From: Rhodocyclaceae bacterium UBA1310
GTDB taxonomy: Bacteria > Pseudomonadota > Gammaproteobacteria > Burkholderiales > Rhodocyclaceae
Reading direction: 5' to 3'
Length of the DNA stretch: 19,786 nt
Assembly: GCA_002307175.1 (NCBI GenBank)
Contig: DBTS01000104.1
Coordinates: 1 to 19,786, forward strand
Numbering within the stretch: position 1 is the first letter of the stretch; each line of letters opens with the position of its first letter. Positions 1 to 7,623 of the stretch are shown in pieces. The notes below the pieces were generated by a model. The model saw only the letters and a list, made by a program, of their open reading frames with translations, did not search any database and had not been told where the DNA came from. A program made the translations under genes and the position numbers.

Positions 1-1925
1 TTTTCCATGAATTCGCTCATGTCGATGCGGATCAGGTGATCTTCCGAATCGAAGAGAAAACCGGCCAGTGCCTTGCACAATTCGGTCTTGCCCACACCGG
101 TTGGCCCGAGGAAGAGGAAAGAGCCATAAGGCCGGCCTTCTTCTGAAAGCCCGGCACGCGAGCGGCGGATTGCATCGCTTACCATCCTCACGGCCTCGTC
201 CTGGCCTACAACGCGTTCGTGCAGCTTCTCTTCCATCTTCAGGAGTTTTTCGCGTTCCCCCTGCATCATCTTCGAGACAGGAATACCCGTGGCGCGTGAG
301 ACAACCTCGGCGATTTCCTCGGCGCCCACCTGGGTGCGCAACAGCTTGTTCTGATGCGGTTTGCCTTCAGCACCTTCGGCCATCTTGAGCTGTGATTCCA
401 GCTTTGGCAACTCACCGTACTGCAGCTCGCTCATCTTTTGCCAATCACCGCGTCGGCGCGCCTCTTCCATCTGCTGGCGCACCTTTTCGATGGCTTCCTT
501 GATGTGCTGGGTTCCTGCTACGGCGGCCTTCTCGGCTTTCCAGATTTCCTCCAGATCGGCATATTCCCGCCCCAGCCGTTCGATTTCCTCTTCGATCAAC
601 GCGAGGCGCTTTTGTGAGGCTTCATCCCTTTCCTTCTTCATTGCCTCACGCTCGATCTTCAACTGGATCAGGCGGCGTTCGAGCTTGTCCATCGACTCCG
701 GCTTCGAATCGATTTCCATCTTGATGCGTGCAGCGGCTTCATCAATCAGGTCAATGGCCTTGTCTGGCAGAAAGCGGTCAGTGATATAGCGGTGTGACAA
801 TTCCGCCGCAGCGACGATGGCCGGGTCGGTGATGTCTACACCATGGTGCAGCTCATATTTTTCCTGCAGCCCGCGCAGGATCGCGATTGTTGATTCCACC
901 GAAGGCTCATCGACGAGCACCTTCTGGAAGCGGCGTTCCAGTGCGGCATCCTTCTCGATGTACTTGCGGTATTCATCCAGGGTGGTGGCACCGATGCAGT
1001 GCAGCTCGCCACGTGCCAGTGCGGGCTTGAGCATGTTGCCGGCATCCATTGCACCTTCGGCCTTGCCCGCACCTACCATGGTGTGCAGTTCATCGATGAA
1101 GACGATGATCTGGCCTTCCTCCTTGGCGATGTCATTGAGCACGCCCTTCAGGCGCTCTTCAAACTCGCCACGGAACTTGGCCCCGGCGAGCAGGGAGGCC
1201 ATGTCCAGCGACATCACCCGCTTGCCCTTGAGGGTTTCCGGCACCTCGTCATTCACAATACGCTGGGCCAGCCCCTCCACGATGGCGGTTTTGCCCACGC
1301 CAGGTTCGCCGATCAGTACGGGATTATTTTTGGTGCGGCGCTGCAGGATCTGAATGGTGCGACGGATTTCATCGTCACGACCGATCACCGGATCGAGTTT
1401 GCCCTGACGGGCACGTTCGGTCAGGTCGAGACAATATTTTTTCAACGATTCACGTTGGGATTCCGCATCTGCACTGCCCACGCTGGCGCCTCCACGCACT
1501 GCATCAATGGCGGTTTCCAGTGCCCGGCGGGTCGTGCCGTGATCTTTGAGGAGGCGTCCCGCTTCGCTCTTGTCGCTAGTTAGAGCGAGCAGAAACATCT
1601 CGCTGGCGATGAACTGGTCGCCGCGCTGCTGGGCTTCCTTGTCGGCCAGGTTGAGGAGGTTCGCCAGATCACGCCCCACCTGCACATCCCCGCCCGTGCC
1701 CTGCACTTGCGGCAGGCGGTCAATGGCTTGGCCCAGCGCAATCTTCAGCGGGGGGATGTTGGTTCCAGCTCGCGTCAGCAAGGCAGAAGCGCCCCCATCT
1801 GCCTGCCCGATCATGGCGGCAAGAAGGTGGATCGGTTCAATGTATTGATTGTCGTGGCCAACGGCGAGGCTCTGGGCATCGGCAATGGCTTCCTGGAATT
1901 TGGTGGTCAGCTTATCGAAACGCAT
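1..1925 (-). CDS. clpB: ClpB ATP-dependent disaggregase, N-terminal ~641 residues (cut by window start)
   Basis: ClpB is the Hsp100 chaperone that, with DnaK, threads aggregated proteins through a hexameric ring in the cytoplasm after heat stress. The ATG at 1925 is preceded by AAGGAG at a normal distance and gives MRFDKLTTKFQEA, the usual ClpB start. Visible domains are the double Clp-N repeat (about residues 1-145), NBD1 with Walker A GEPGVGKT at about 206-213, a long charged coiled-coil middle domain (about 400-520), and the start of NBD2 with Walker A GPTGVGKT at about 607-614. Positions match Escherichia coli ClpB closely. The frame runs off the window at base 1, so roughly the last 220 residues are missing only because the window ends. 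The gene stands alone behind a sigma32 promoter. Identification is very secure. Confidence 0.97.
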   Translation of the reverse strand, partial: MRFDKLTTKFQEAIADAQSLAVGHDNQYIEPIHLLAAMIGQADGGASALLTRAGTNIPPLKIALGQAIDRLPQVQGTGGDVQVGRDLANLLNLADKEAQQRGDQFIASEMFLLALTSDKSEAGRLLKDHGTTRRALETAIDAVRGGASVGSADAESQRESLKKYCLDLTERARQGKLDPVIGRDDEIRRTIQILQRRTKNNPVLIGEPGVGKTAIVEGLAQRIVNDEVPETLKGKRVMSLDMASLLAGAKFRGEFEERLKGVLNDIAKEEGQIIVFIDELHTMVGAGKAEGAMDAGNMLKPALARGELHCIGATTLDEYRKYIEKDAALERRFQKVLVDEPSVESTIAILRGLQEKYELHHGVDITDPAIVAAAELSHRYITDRFLPDKAIDLIDEAAARIKMEIDSKPESMDKLERRLIQLKIEREAMKKERDEASQKRLALIEEEIERLGREYADLEEIWKAEKAAVAGTQHIKEAIEKVRQQMEEARRRGDWQKMSELQYGELPKLESQLKMAEGAEGKPHQNKLLRTQVGAEEIAEVVSRATGIPVSKMMQGEREKLLKMEEKLHERVVGQDEAVRMVSDAIRRSRAGLSEEGRPYGSFLFLGPTGVGKTELCKALAGFLFDSEDHLIRIDMSEFME

Positions 1926-1952
1926 GATTTGCTCCTTATGGGCTTGCCATGC

Positions 1953-1981
1953 AGATGGGGTTGCCAACAGATGCTTTCAAG
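1953..1981 (-). promoter_or_regulatory. sigma32 heat-shock promoter of clpB
   Basis: Read on the minus strand, CTTGAAA (1981-1975) is followed by a 14-base spacer and then CCCCATCT (1960-1953). This matches the classical sigma32 consensus CTTGAAA-N14-CCCCATNT at every specified position. It lies 28 bases upstream of the clpB start codon, which leaves a short leader with the ribosome binding site. clpB is a well-known sigma32 target, so motif and context agree. I saw no equally clear promoter for the divergent phasin gene in the rest of the 1926-2089 spacer. Confidence 0.9.
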
Positions 1982-2089
1982 TGCCGGATTGGCTATACCT
2001 TAGAAGTGGTTGAGACAACGCAGATGTCTGGCGTTTTGCGATCAGGCACTTCGAACCGGTGCCGAAGAAGTTCTTCACAGGAGAGAGAC

Positions 2090-2596
2090 ATGAGCACAAA
2101 GCCGCAGCAGACCATCATCGAACTGCAGCAGGGCAACATTACCGCAGCAATGCGATTGGCGCAGATTGCGATCGAAAACGCACAGCGCATTCTGCAGATG
2201 CAGGTCGATGTGGCACGCGAAATCTTTGATGATGGCGTAGCTGACGCTAAGAGTCTGGGTAAAGTGCAGAGTCCGCAGGAACTCATTGAGTCGAGGGCGC
2301 GCCTGGCGCAACAGATGGCTGAGAAGATGTTTGCCTGTAGCCGCACGATTGCCGGCCTTACTGCTGAGATGCAGACCGAGATGGGCAAAACGGTCAGCGA
2401 ACGCCTTACCAGCAATGGGCAGGAGATCGTCAATACCGTGGAAGAACTGCTGCAGGGCATGCCGCTGAACAACCATGCCGCTGCCGAGGCGCTGCAACAT
2501 ACTTTCGAGACTGCCCGAAAGTCTCTGGAACAGGCGACCAAGGCATCAACTGATGTGTTCTCAGCCTACGTACAGAACGCCAACAAGTGGCATTGA
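2090..2596 (+). CDS. phasin family protein (polyhydroxyalkanoate granule-associated)
   Basis: Phasins are small amphipathic helical proteins that coat polyhydroxyalkanoate granules in the cytoplasm. This 168-residue product has no signal peptide and is rich in Ala, Gln, Glu and Met. It has the long helical character and length of the Phasin_2 family, for example ARLAQQMAEKMFACSRTIA in the middle and FETARKSLEQATKASTDVF near the end. The start at 2090 is chosen for the GGAGAG ribosome binding site just upstream. The frame stays open further upstream to 1949, but that part runs through the clpB promoter and has no binding site. The gene is divergent from clpB and converges with hpnE, with only 7 bases between the stop codons. 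No PHA synthase is in the window, so the role rests on family resemblance alone. Confidence 0.8.
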   Translation: MSTKPQQTIIELQQGNITAAMRLAQIAIENAQRILQMQVDVAREIFDDGVADAKSLGKVQSPQELIESRARLAQQMAEKMFACSRTIAGLTAEMQTEMGKTVSERLTSNGQEIVNTVEELLQGMPLNNHAAAEALQHTFETARKSLEQATKASTDVFSAYVQNANKWH

Positions 2597-2603
2597 GCCA
2601 GTA

Positions 2604-3923
2604 TCAGAGCGGGTTTTGAGGGCTGATCCCTGCTGTCCGCATCATCTGGCGTGCTGCCGAAAGTCCCGACCGTACGGCTGCCTCAATGGTGGCCGGGTAG
2701 GGGGAGTCCACGTAATCACCAGCCAAAAACAGGTTCTTGACGGGTGTGATTGTCAGCGGCCGACTCAGACCCGGGCGGCAGGCGAAGGTGGCACGCTTTT
2801 CTGTAATGACCTGCGTCCATTGCGGCGGGCGCAGGCGTGGGAATACCCGTTCCACAGCCAGATGGGCCTGCAGCGCCAGTTCATCGCGACCAAGGCCCTG
2901 GTGTGCCTCAGCCGAGGAGATTACGCCTGCCAGCAAGCCATCATCCCCGGTGGTCTGGCCGCGGTCAAAGAGCCATTGCACCATTGATCCGCCCGGTTGG
3001 ATCATGGCTTCTGGCAGACGGATGGATTTGTCGTAGGCCAGATAAACCGTCGAAATGGGTTCGTGTGGCAAATTGTCGATCTGGCGGCGCAACTGCTTGA
3101 GTTCGTCAAACCCTTCCAGCAATCCGCTGACGTGATAGGGAGCCACGGCTAGCACCACGTGGGAAAACCGGGCCAACCCGTTCGGGTCTCCCTCCAGATG
3201 GAAACCATCCTCCATGCGTACCACACGCTTGATCGGGTTGGCTGTCAGGATCGAGCAACCATGCATGCCCAGATAGACGCCCGCAGGCACCGGCAGCAAT
3301 TCGGTGAGATCCACGCGGGGGATCAGCATCTCCGATGCACTGGCGGAAGCGCCGACCGAGTCCCGCAGCACCGTGGCAAACACCTGTGCCGATGCTTCCT
3401 GTGCCGGGGTATTGAGCGCCGCCACACACAGCGGGTCCCACACCAGTTCGCGCAGCAGTGGCGTCTGGCGTGTGCGGTCAAGCAGAATGCTGACCGGGAA
3501 ATCTTCACGCAGTGCGTAATTGCAGCGCTTAAGATAATTTATCAGCCGGATCGCCGCCAGGCGGTCAGCCCAGGATAGCTCACGGCAGGTCAGCAAGCCT
3601 GCTGCCAGATGGAAAGGGGCGGGCAGGGCAGCTGCACGCAGATTCAGGCGCCCGGGTACGTGCAAGGTCAGCGGCAGACTCAGCAGGCGTTTCGGTGGCA
3701 CCTTCAGGAAACGCAGCAACTTCAGCGTCTCGGTGTATGCGCCCAGCAGAATATGCTGACCGTTATCGAGTCGCAGCCCGTCTTTTTCCACCACGCGCGC
3801 GCGTCCGCCCATCACGCGTGAGGATTCGAACACCGTGACATCAACGTCGGCGCGCACCAACTCCACCGCGGCAGCAAGCCCCGCGTAGCCGGCACCGATG
3901 ACGGCGACAGTCGGTTTGTCCAT
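2604..3923 (-). CDS. hpnE: hydroxysqualene dehydroxylase HpnE
   Basis: HpnE is an FAD-dependent amine-oxidase-fold enzyme that reduces hydroxysqualene to squalene, the last step of the HpnCDE route that feeds hopanoid synthesis. The 439-residue protein opens with a Rossmann dinucleotide motif (VAVIGAGYAGLAAAVEL, about residues 6-22) ending in an acidic FESS. It closes with the FAD-contact motif LAGDYVDSPYPATIEAAVRSG typical of phytoene-desaturase relatives. The length is normal. The ATG follows the hpnD stop with one base between, so it is the third gene of a tight hpnC-hpnD-hpnE operon. The other two genes make HpnE far more likely than a generic desaturase. No terminator is visible in the 7 bases before the convergent phasin stop. 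Confidence 0.93.
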   Translation of the reverse strand: MDKPTVAVIGAGYAGLAAAVELVRADVDVTVFESSRVMGGRARVVEKDGLRLDNGQHILLGAYTETLKLLRFLKVPPKRLLSLPLTLHVPGRLNLRAAALPAPFHLAAGLLTCRELSWADRLAAIRLINYLKRCNYALREDFPVSILLDRTRQTPLLRELVWDPLCVAALNTPAQEASAQVFATVLRDSVGASASASEMLIPRVDLTELLPVPAGVYLGMHGCSILTANPIKRVVRMEDGFHLEGDPNGLARFSHVVLAVAPYHVSGLLEGFDELKQLRRQIDNLPHEPISTVYLAYDKSIRLPEAMIQPGGSMVQWLFDRGQTTGDDGLLAGVISSAEAHQGLGRDELALQAHLAVERVFPRLRPPQWTQVITEKRATFACRPGLSRPLTITPVKNLFLAGDYVDSPYPATIEAAVRSGLSAARQMMRTAGISPQNPL

Positions 3924-3924
3924 A

Positions 3925-4758
3925 TCAGGCCGTGATCCAGGTCTTGACGGCCAGCCAGAGCTTGCGCAAAGGTGTCAGCGAAATCCGGTGGGTCAGCACA
4001 CGGCAGCCATCCGCCTGCACCTCGTGCAGTGTGGCACGGTAGATGGCCGACATGATCAGCCCGGGGCGCTGGCTCTTGCGATCTGCCGCGGGCAACTGCG
4101 ATAGGGCCTGATCGTAGTACTTCTGCGCACGTTCGATCTGGAAGGTCATCAGACGCTGGAAATTCTCGCTGTCGCGTGATTCCAGGATGTCCTTGGCTGG
4201 CACATTGAACTGCTCCAGCTCTGAGATTGGCAGATAGATCCGCCCGCGCCGGGCATCCTCGCCTACGTCACGGATGATATTGGTGAGCTGGAAAGCGATA
4301 CCCAGATCGTGGGCGTATTTCAGTGTCTGGCGGTCCGTATAACCGAAGATCTCTACTGTCAGCAGGCCCACCACACTGGCCACGCGGTAGCAGTAGAGAT
4401 TCAGCGCCTTGAAGTCTGCATAACGCACCTGCTCAAGATCCATCTGCATGCCATCGATGATCTCCAGCAGCAGTTCCTGAGGCAGGCGGAAATCCCGCAC
4501 CACCTTCACCAAAGCCTTGCCGACCGGGTGTTCCGGCGTGCCGGCATAGATGGCCGCCACTTCGCCACGCCACCAGTCCAGTTGTTGCGCTGCAACAGTG
4601 GCATCACTGGTCTCGTCGACGACATCATCAACTTCACGGCAATAGGCGTACAAGGCCGTAATTGCACGGCGGCGTTCCGGCGTCAGAAAGCGGAAACTGT
4701 AATAAAAACTGGAGCCGCTCGCGGCGGCCTTCTGTTCGCAGTACTCGTCGGGGCTCAT
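3925..4758 (-). CDS. hpnD: presqualene diphosphate synthase HpnD
   Basis: HpnD condenses two farnesyl diphosphates to presqualene diphosphate, the first step of the three-enzyme squalene pathway. The product is 277 residues from the chosen ATG. It has the first Asp-rich motif DDVVDE at residues 44-49 and a second, NIIRDVGED, in the middle, both binding Mg-diphosphate in trans-isoprenyl synthases of the squalene/phytoene family. The start MSPDEYCEQKAAASGSSFYY is the conserved HpnD N-terminus and begins 2 bases after the hpnC stop. An upstream in-frame ATG at 4788 would overlap hpnC and adds ten unconserved residues. The gene lies in the middle of the hpnCDE operon. Confidence 0.93.
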   Translation of the reverse strand: MSPDEYCEQKAAASGSSFYYSFRFLTPERRRAITALYAYCREVDDVVDETSDATVAAQQLDWWRGEVAAIYAGTPEHPVGKALVKVVRDFRLPQELLLEIIDGMQMDLEQVRYADFKALNLYCYRVASVVGLLTVEIFGYTDRQTLKYAHDLGIAFQLTNIIRDVGEDARRGRIYLPISELEQFNVPAKDILESRDSENFQRLMTFQIERAQKYYDQALSQLPAADRKSQRPGLIMSAIYRATLHEVQADGCRVLTHRISLTPLRKLWLAVKTWITA

Positions 4759-4760
4759 GG

Positions 4761-5576
4761 TCAGGTCTTCATTTGCAGAGCGCGCCAAACCAGCAATAGC
4801 CAGTCCAGCCTACCCAGCGTGGGCCGGCGCGTGAACACATCGTACCCGACTGCCTCGATCTTCTCCAGAATTCTCAACCCACCCTGCACCACCAGCCGCA
4901 GTTCCAGCCCGATTCGGCCGGGCAGGGCAGTCGCCAGCGGCGCACCTTCCAGCATCATGGCCCGGGCCCGCCGTACCTCATACTCCAGCAGTGCCCGGAA
5001 GGCCGGGCTGACTTCCCCGGTGGCGATTTGTGTTTCGGCCACGCCAAAATGTTTCAGGCTCGCCTGTGGCAGGTAGACGCGATCCTTTTTCCAGTCCACG
5101 CCAACGTCCTGCCAGAAATTAATCAGTTGCAGCGCCGAGCAGATGGCATCCGAGCGATGTAGATTTTCTTCCGTCGCGCGTCCGTACAGATGTAGCAGCA
5201 GCCGCCCCACAGGGTTCGCCGAACGGCGGCAATAATCCAATACCTCCGGAAAATCAGCATAGCGCTTCTTCACTACATCCTGGGAAAAAGCATCCAGCAA
5301 ATCCCTGAACAGCTGAATCGGCAAGCGATATTCCTGGATATTTTTAGCCAACCGTGCAAACAGTGGATCCGTCGGCTGCTGCCCGGCGGCAATCTCATCC
5401 AGTTCGTGCTGATAACGGCCCAGTCCTTCCAAACGGATCTCTGGAATCGCATCGCCTTCATCAGCAATATCATCTGCTGTACGCGCAAATGCATAGATGG
5501 CCTCTACCGGCTCACGCAGGCGGCACGGCAACAACACCGAAGCGACAGGGAAGTTCTCGTAATGGTCAATAGGCAT
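4761..5576 (-). CDS. hpnC: HpnC, squalene-synthase-like enzyme (presqualene diphosphate to hydroxysqualene)
   Basis: HpnC converts presqualene diphosphate to hydroxysqualene, between HpnD and HpnE. The 271-residue protein carries the Asp-rich motif DDIADE at residues 35-40 and the second motif NFWQDVGVDWKKDR, whose Trp and Lys residues mark the HpnC branch rather than HpnD. It starts MPIDHYENFPVASVLLP, the typical N-terminus. A GTG three codons upstream (5585) is the alternative start, and neither has a clear ribosome binding site. A TATACT hexamer at 5592-5587 could be a -10 box that would give a very short leader, but I could not find a good -35 box. It is the first gene of the hpnCDE operon and is divergent from the tRNA. 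Confidence 0.92.
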   Translation of the reverse strand: MPIDHYENFPVASVLLPCRLREPVEAIYAFARTADDIADEGDAIPEIRLEGLGRYQHELDEIAAGQQPTDPLFARLAKNIQEYRLPIQLFRDLLDAFSQDVVKKRYADFPEVLDYCRRSANPVGRLLLHLYGRATEENLHRSDAICSALQLINFWQDVGVDWKKDRVYLPQASLKHFGVAETQIATGEVSPAFRALLEYEVRRARAMMLEGAPLATALPGRIGLELRLVVQGGLRILEKIEAVGYDVFTRRPTLGRLDWLLLVWRALQMKT

Positions 5577-5604
5577 ATTGACCACGAGTATAGCTGCAGC
5601 AGGC

Positions 5605-5632
5605 TTCAGATGTGCGACGATTAGGTTATAAT
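5605..5632 (+). promoter_or_regulatory. sigma70 promoter of tRNA-Leu
   Basis: A perfect -10 box TATAAT lies at 5627-5632. TTCAGA at 5605-5610, four of six matches to TTGACA, is the best -35 box with a 16-base spacer. Just after the -10 box is a G+C-rich discriminator, CCGCGCC, typical of stringently controlled stable-RNA promoters. The predicted start near 5639 gives a leader of about 37 bases before the tRNA. Confidence 0.7.
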
Positions 5633-5675
5633 CCGCGCCACTTTCATCGCAAGCCGCCAGGCGCGCGAATAGAAA

Positions 5676-5760
5676 GCCCAGGTGGCGAAATTGGTAGACG
5701 CACCAGATTTAGGTTCTGGCGCCGCAAGGCGTGGGGGTTCGAGTCCCTTCCTGGGCACCA
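5676..5760 (+). tRNA. tRNA-Leu (anticodon UAG)
   Basis: This 85-base gene folds into a class II tRNA. The acceptor arm pairs GCCCAGG (5676-5682) with CCTGGGC (5750-5756), followed by discriminator A and an encoded CCA at 5758-5760. The anticodon stem CCAGA/TCTGG (5703-5707 and 5715-5719) holds the loop TTTAGGT with anticodon TAG at 5710-5712. The long variable arm and the TTCGAGTC T-loop region are present. It reads CUA leucine codons. Prophage sequence begins immediately downstream, so the 3' half is likely part of the attachment site. Confidence 0.97.
5715..5760 (+). other. probable attL core in the 3' half of tRNA-Leu
   Basis: Host genes end and phage genes begin at this tRNA, and the integrase starts 97 bases downstream. 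Integrases of this type usually recombine within the 3' part of a tRNA and restore it, so the core is inferred to lie between the anticodon stem and the CCA end. The exact borders need the matching attR copy at the other end of the prophage, outside the window. The following spacer, 5761-5856, is T-rich and holds two copies of TTTGGTCGG (5820-5828 and 5831-5839), which could be integrase arm sites. Confidence 0.5.
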
Positions 5761-5856
5761 TAATAAAAACAATGGTTTATGGTTTGTCGCGCTTGTTTCT
5801 GAAATTTGTTACCCTTGGTTTTGGTCGGGATTTGGTCGGCTGGGGTTGGGGGTGGC

Positions 5857-7137
5857 ATGCCTGCTGAGAAGCTTACTCAGACTTTTCTTGCGAATGTGGA
5901 GCGCCCGGCGTCGGGGACGTTGCGGGTGCGGGATACCTTGTGCCGTGGGCTGTATGCCTATGTTGGCAGGCGTTCGGTCGCCTTTGTTTTGCGCCGTGAG
6001 GTGGATGGGGTGACGCGGCCGGTGAAGCTGGGGGAGTGGCCGGCGATGACGGTGACCCAGGCGCGGGAGGCGGCGGATCGTTTGCGGGCGCAGATTGGTT
6101 CGCAGGGGGCGGGGGCGTTTGCGGTGGTGGCGGCGCGGCGTGCGGTGCCGACACTGGGCGAGGCGCTGGAGGCGTATTTGCGCTTTCGCCAGGCGACGGG
6201 CCGGCGGCTGATGAAGGATTCGACGGCGAAGTCGATGCGGGAGTATTTCCGGCATCTGGCGGATTGGCAGGATCGGCGGATTTCGACTTTCCGCACGGCG
6301 GAGATCTCCACGCGCCATCTTGAGCTGACCGAGGCGCGCGGGCCGTATGCGGCTAACCGGGTGATGGCGTATCTGTCGTCGGTGCTGGGCTGGGCGATTT
6401 ACCATTTTGCGGCGGATGACGATAGCCCGCTGTTGCCGGCCAATCCGGTGCAGGTGCTGACGCGGCGGCGGCAGTGGAATCAGGAGTCGCGCCGGCAGAC
6501 GTATGTGGCGCCGGCGGCGCTGCCGCAGTTCTGGCAGGCGGTGCATGCGCTGCCGGGGCAGGCGCGGCATTTGCCGGAACAGGCGCAGATTGCGCGGGAT
6601 TGCCTGATCGTGGCGCTGTTTACCGGGATGCGGCCCAACGAGGTGCAGCGCCTGCGTGTGGATGGGGTGGATCTGGCGCGGCGGGTGTTTCGTCTGCAGG
6701 ACACGAAGAATCACGACGATTTCGAGCTGCCGTTCGCGGCAACGGTAGGCGAGGTGTTGCGCCGCCGCGTGGAATATGCCTGCGGGATTGGGTCGGCGTA
6801 TGTGTTCCCCTCGAGCGGGACGAATCCGCGTAGCCAGCACGAAACGATCCACATGCGTTCCTATGTGGAGAAGATTGATGCGGCACTCGGCGGTTTCGTG
6901 GCGAAGGATCTGCGCCGTACTTTCGAGACGCTGGTGGGGAATATGACGCCGGCGATTCCGCTGATGGTGCAGAAGCGTCTCCTCAACCACCGTACGCGGG
7001 TGGTGGATGCGGATGTGACTTCGGGTTACTACGTGGCGGATGTGGAAGAGATCCGCCCGCACGTGGAGCAGATTGCGCAGCGGATTCTGGCCCTGGTGCA
7101 GGCGCCTGTGCTGCCGGCTGAATCATCCGCCGGGTAA
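5857..7137 (+). CDS. int: tyrosine-recombinase integrase
   Basis: This 426-residue enzyme would integrate and excise the prophage at tRNA-Leu. The N-terminus is an arm-DNA-binding domain of the DUF4102 type, with the hallmark KLGEWPAMTVTQAREAADRL. A SAM-like core-binding domain (about residues 100-200) and the catalytic domain follow. Visible catalytic residues are Arg259 (FTGMRPNEV), Lys350-Arg353 (KDLRRTF, with Lys at the His/Lys position of the HxxR box, an accepted variant), His378 (LLNHRT) and Tyr391 or Tyr392 (SGYYVAD). I chose the ATG at 5857, after a G-rich stretch, because the arm domain begins there. The frame is open to 5806, but the extra 17 residues are unconserved in style. It is the only + strand phage gene and converges with the 7192-7491 gene. 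Confidence 0.93.
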   Translation: MPAEKLTQTFLANVERPASGTLRVRDTLCRGLYAYVGRRSVAFVLRREVDGVTRPVKLGEWPAMTVTQAREAADRLRAQIGSQGAGAFAVVAARRAVPTLGEALEAYLRFRQATGRRLMKDSTAKSMREYFRHLADWQDRRISTFRTAEISTRHLELTEARGPYAANRVMAYLSSVLGWAIYHFAADDDSPLLPANPVQVLTRRRQWNQESRRQTYVAPAALPQFWQAVHALPGQARHLPEQAQIARDCLIVALFTGMRPNEVQRLRVDGVDLARRVFRLQDTKNHDDFELPFAATVGEVLRRRVEYACGIGSAYVFPSSGTNPRSQHETIHMRSYVEKIDAALGGFVAKDLRRTFETLVGNMTPAIPLMVQKRLLNHRTRVVDADVTSGYYVADVEEIRPHVEQIAQRILALVQAPVLPAESSAG

Positions 7138-7146
7138 GCGCTTCAT

Positions 7147-7176
7147 AAAAGTACGATGGCATTTTTATGCCCGTAC
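7147..7176 (-). terminator. terminator for the minus-strand operon end, between the two convergent genes
   Basis: GTACG (7151-7155), a two-base bulge and GGCAT (7158-7162) pair with ATGCC and CGTAC (7167-7176) around a four-base loop. On the minus strand the hairpin is followed directly by TTTT (7150-7147). It lies 16 bases beyond the stop of the MerR/AlpA-like gene. The + strand side lacks a T run, so any effect on int transcription would be weaker. Confidence 0.65.
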
Positions 7177-7191
7177 TCCATGTAACAGCTC

Positions 7192-7491
7192 TCAGAGCGC
7201 GGCGCGGGCATCCTCGAGCTGGCGTGCCTCGGCGCAGTTGGCGGCGCTGACCATGCGCGTGGCCAGCCAGTCGCGGATGGCGCCCTTGGTGTAGAGGATC
7301 TTCTTGCCGCCGCCGGCGCTGAGAAATTTCGGCCCGGTGCCGCGTGAGCGCATGGTCTCCAGGCTGGCGCGCGGCGAGTTCAGGACGATCTCGGCCACTT
7401 CGGGCGGGAAGGGCGTTTCATCGGCGGCCTGCCAGAAGGTGGTGATGATCTGGGTGCGTTCGATCAGGGTGATCTGGGTGGTGTCGGCCAT
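7192..7491 (-). CDS. small MerR/AlpA-like DNA-binding protein (possible Cox/excisionase or regulator)
   Basis: This 99-residue protein has the C-terminal half of a winged-helix MerR/AlpA/excisionase-type domain. An N-P-R-A-S-L-E-T-M-R helix is followed by RGTGPKFL (residues 50-57) and KKILYTKGAIRDWL (63-76). That is the turn, wing and YxxxxIxxWL pattern of this superfamily. The N-terminal 30 residues are not recognisable. It is the last gene of the minus strand, 132 bases beyond the A stop, and faces the integrase. That place suggests a recombination directionality factor or a lysogeny regulator. The A+T-rich spacer 7492-7623 may hold its own promoter, but no convincing boxes were found. It is not similar by eye to P2 Cox or C, so the function is inferred from fold and position only. 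Confidence 0.65.
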   Translation of the reverse strand: MADTTQITLIERTQIITTFWQAADETPFPPEVAEIVLNSPRASLETMRSRGTGPKFLSAGGGKKILYTKGAIRDWLATRMVSAANCAEARQLEDARAAL

Positions 7492-7623
7492 TTCTCGTGC
7501 TCCGAAAATGATTTGTGAATATTTTTTCCTGAAAACTGATGCGCTGCCGGTATGCCTGCAACCGGTTTGTCACGAATCCTCATGGGAAGCAAGTTTGCCC
7601 AGGTTTGCGCAGCCTGTCCCGCC

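Noticed and set aside
5682..5867. Small protein beginning MAKLVDAPDLGSG
   Set aside because: This is the translation of the tRNA-Leu gene itself, a frequent false gene call.
6904..6915. Loss of the catalytic His in the integrase HxxR box (Lys instead)
   Set aside because: Lys is an accepted alternative at this position in tyrosine recombinases. The other catalytic residues are intact, so inactivation is not indicated.
5809..7062. 417-codon minus-strand frame opposite the integrase
   Set aside because: Extreme Arg/His/Pro content without any domain. The integrase catalytic residues on the + strand decide the coding strand.
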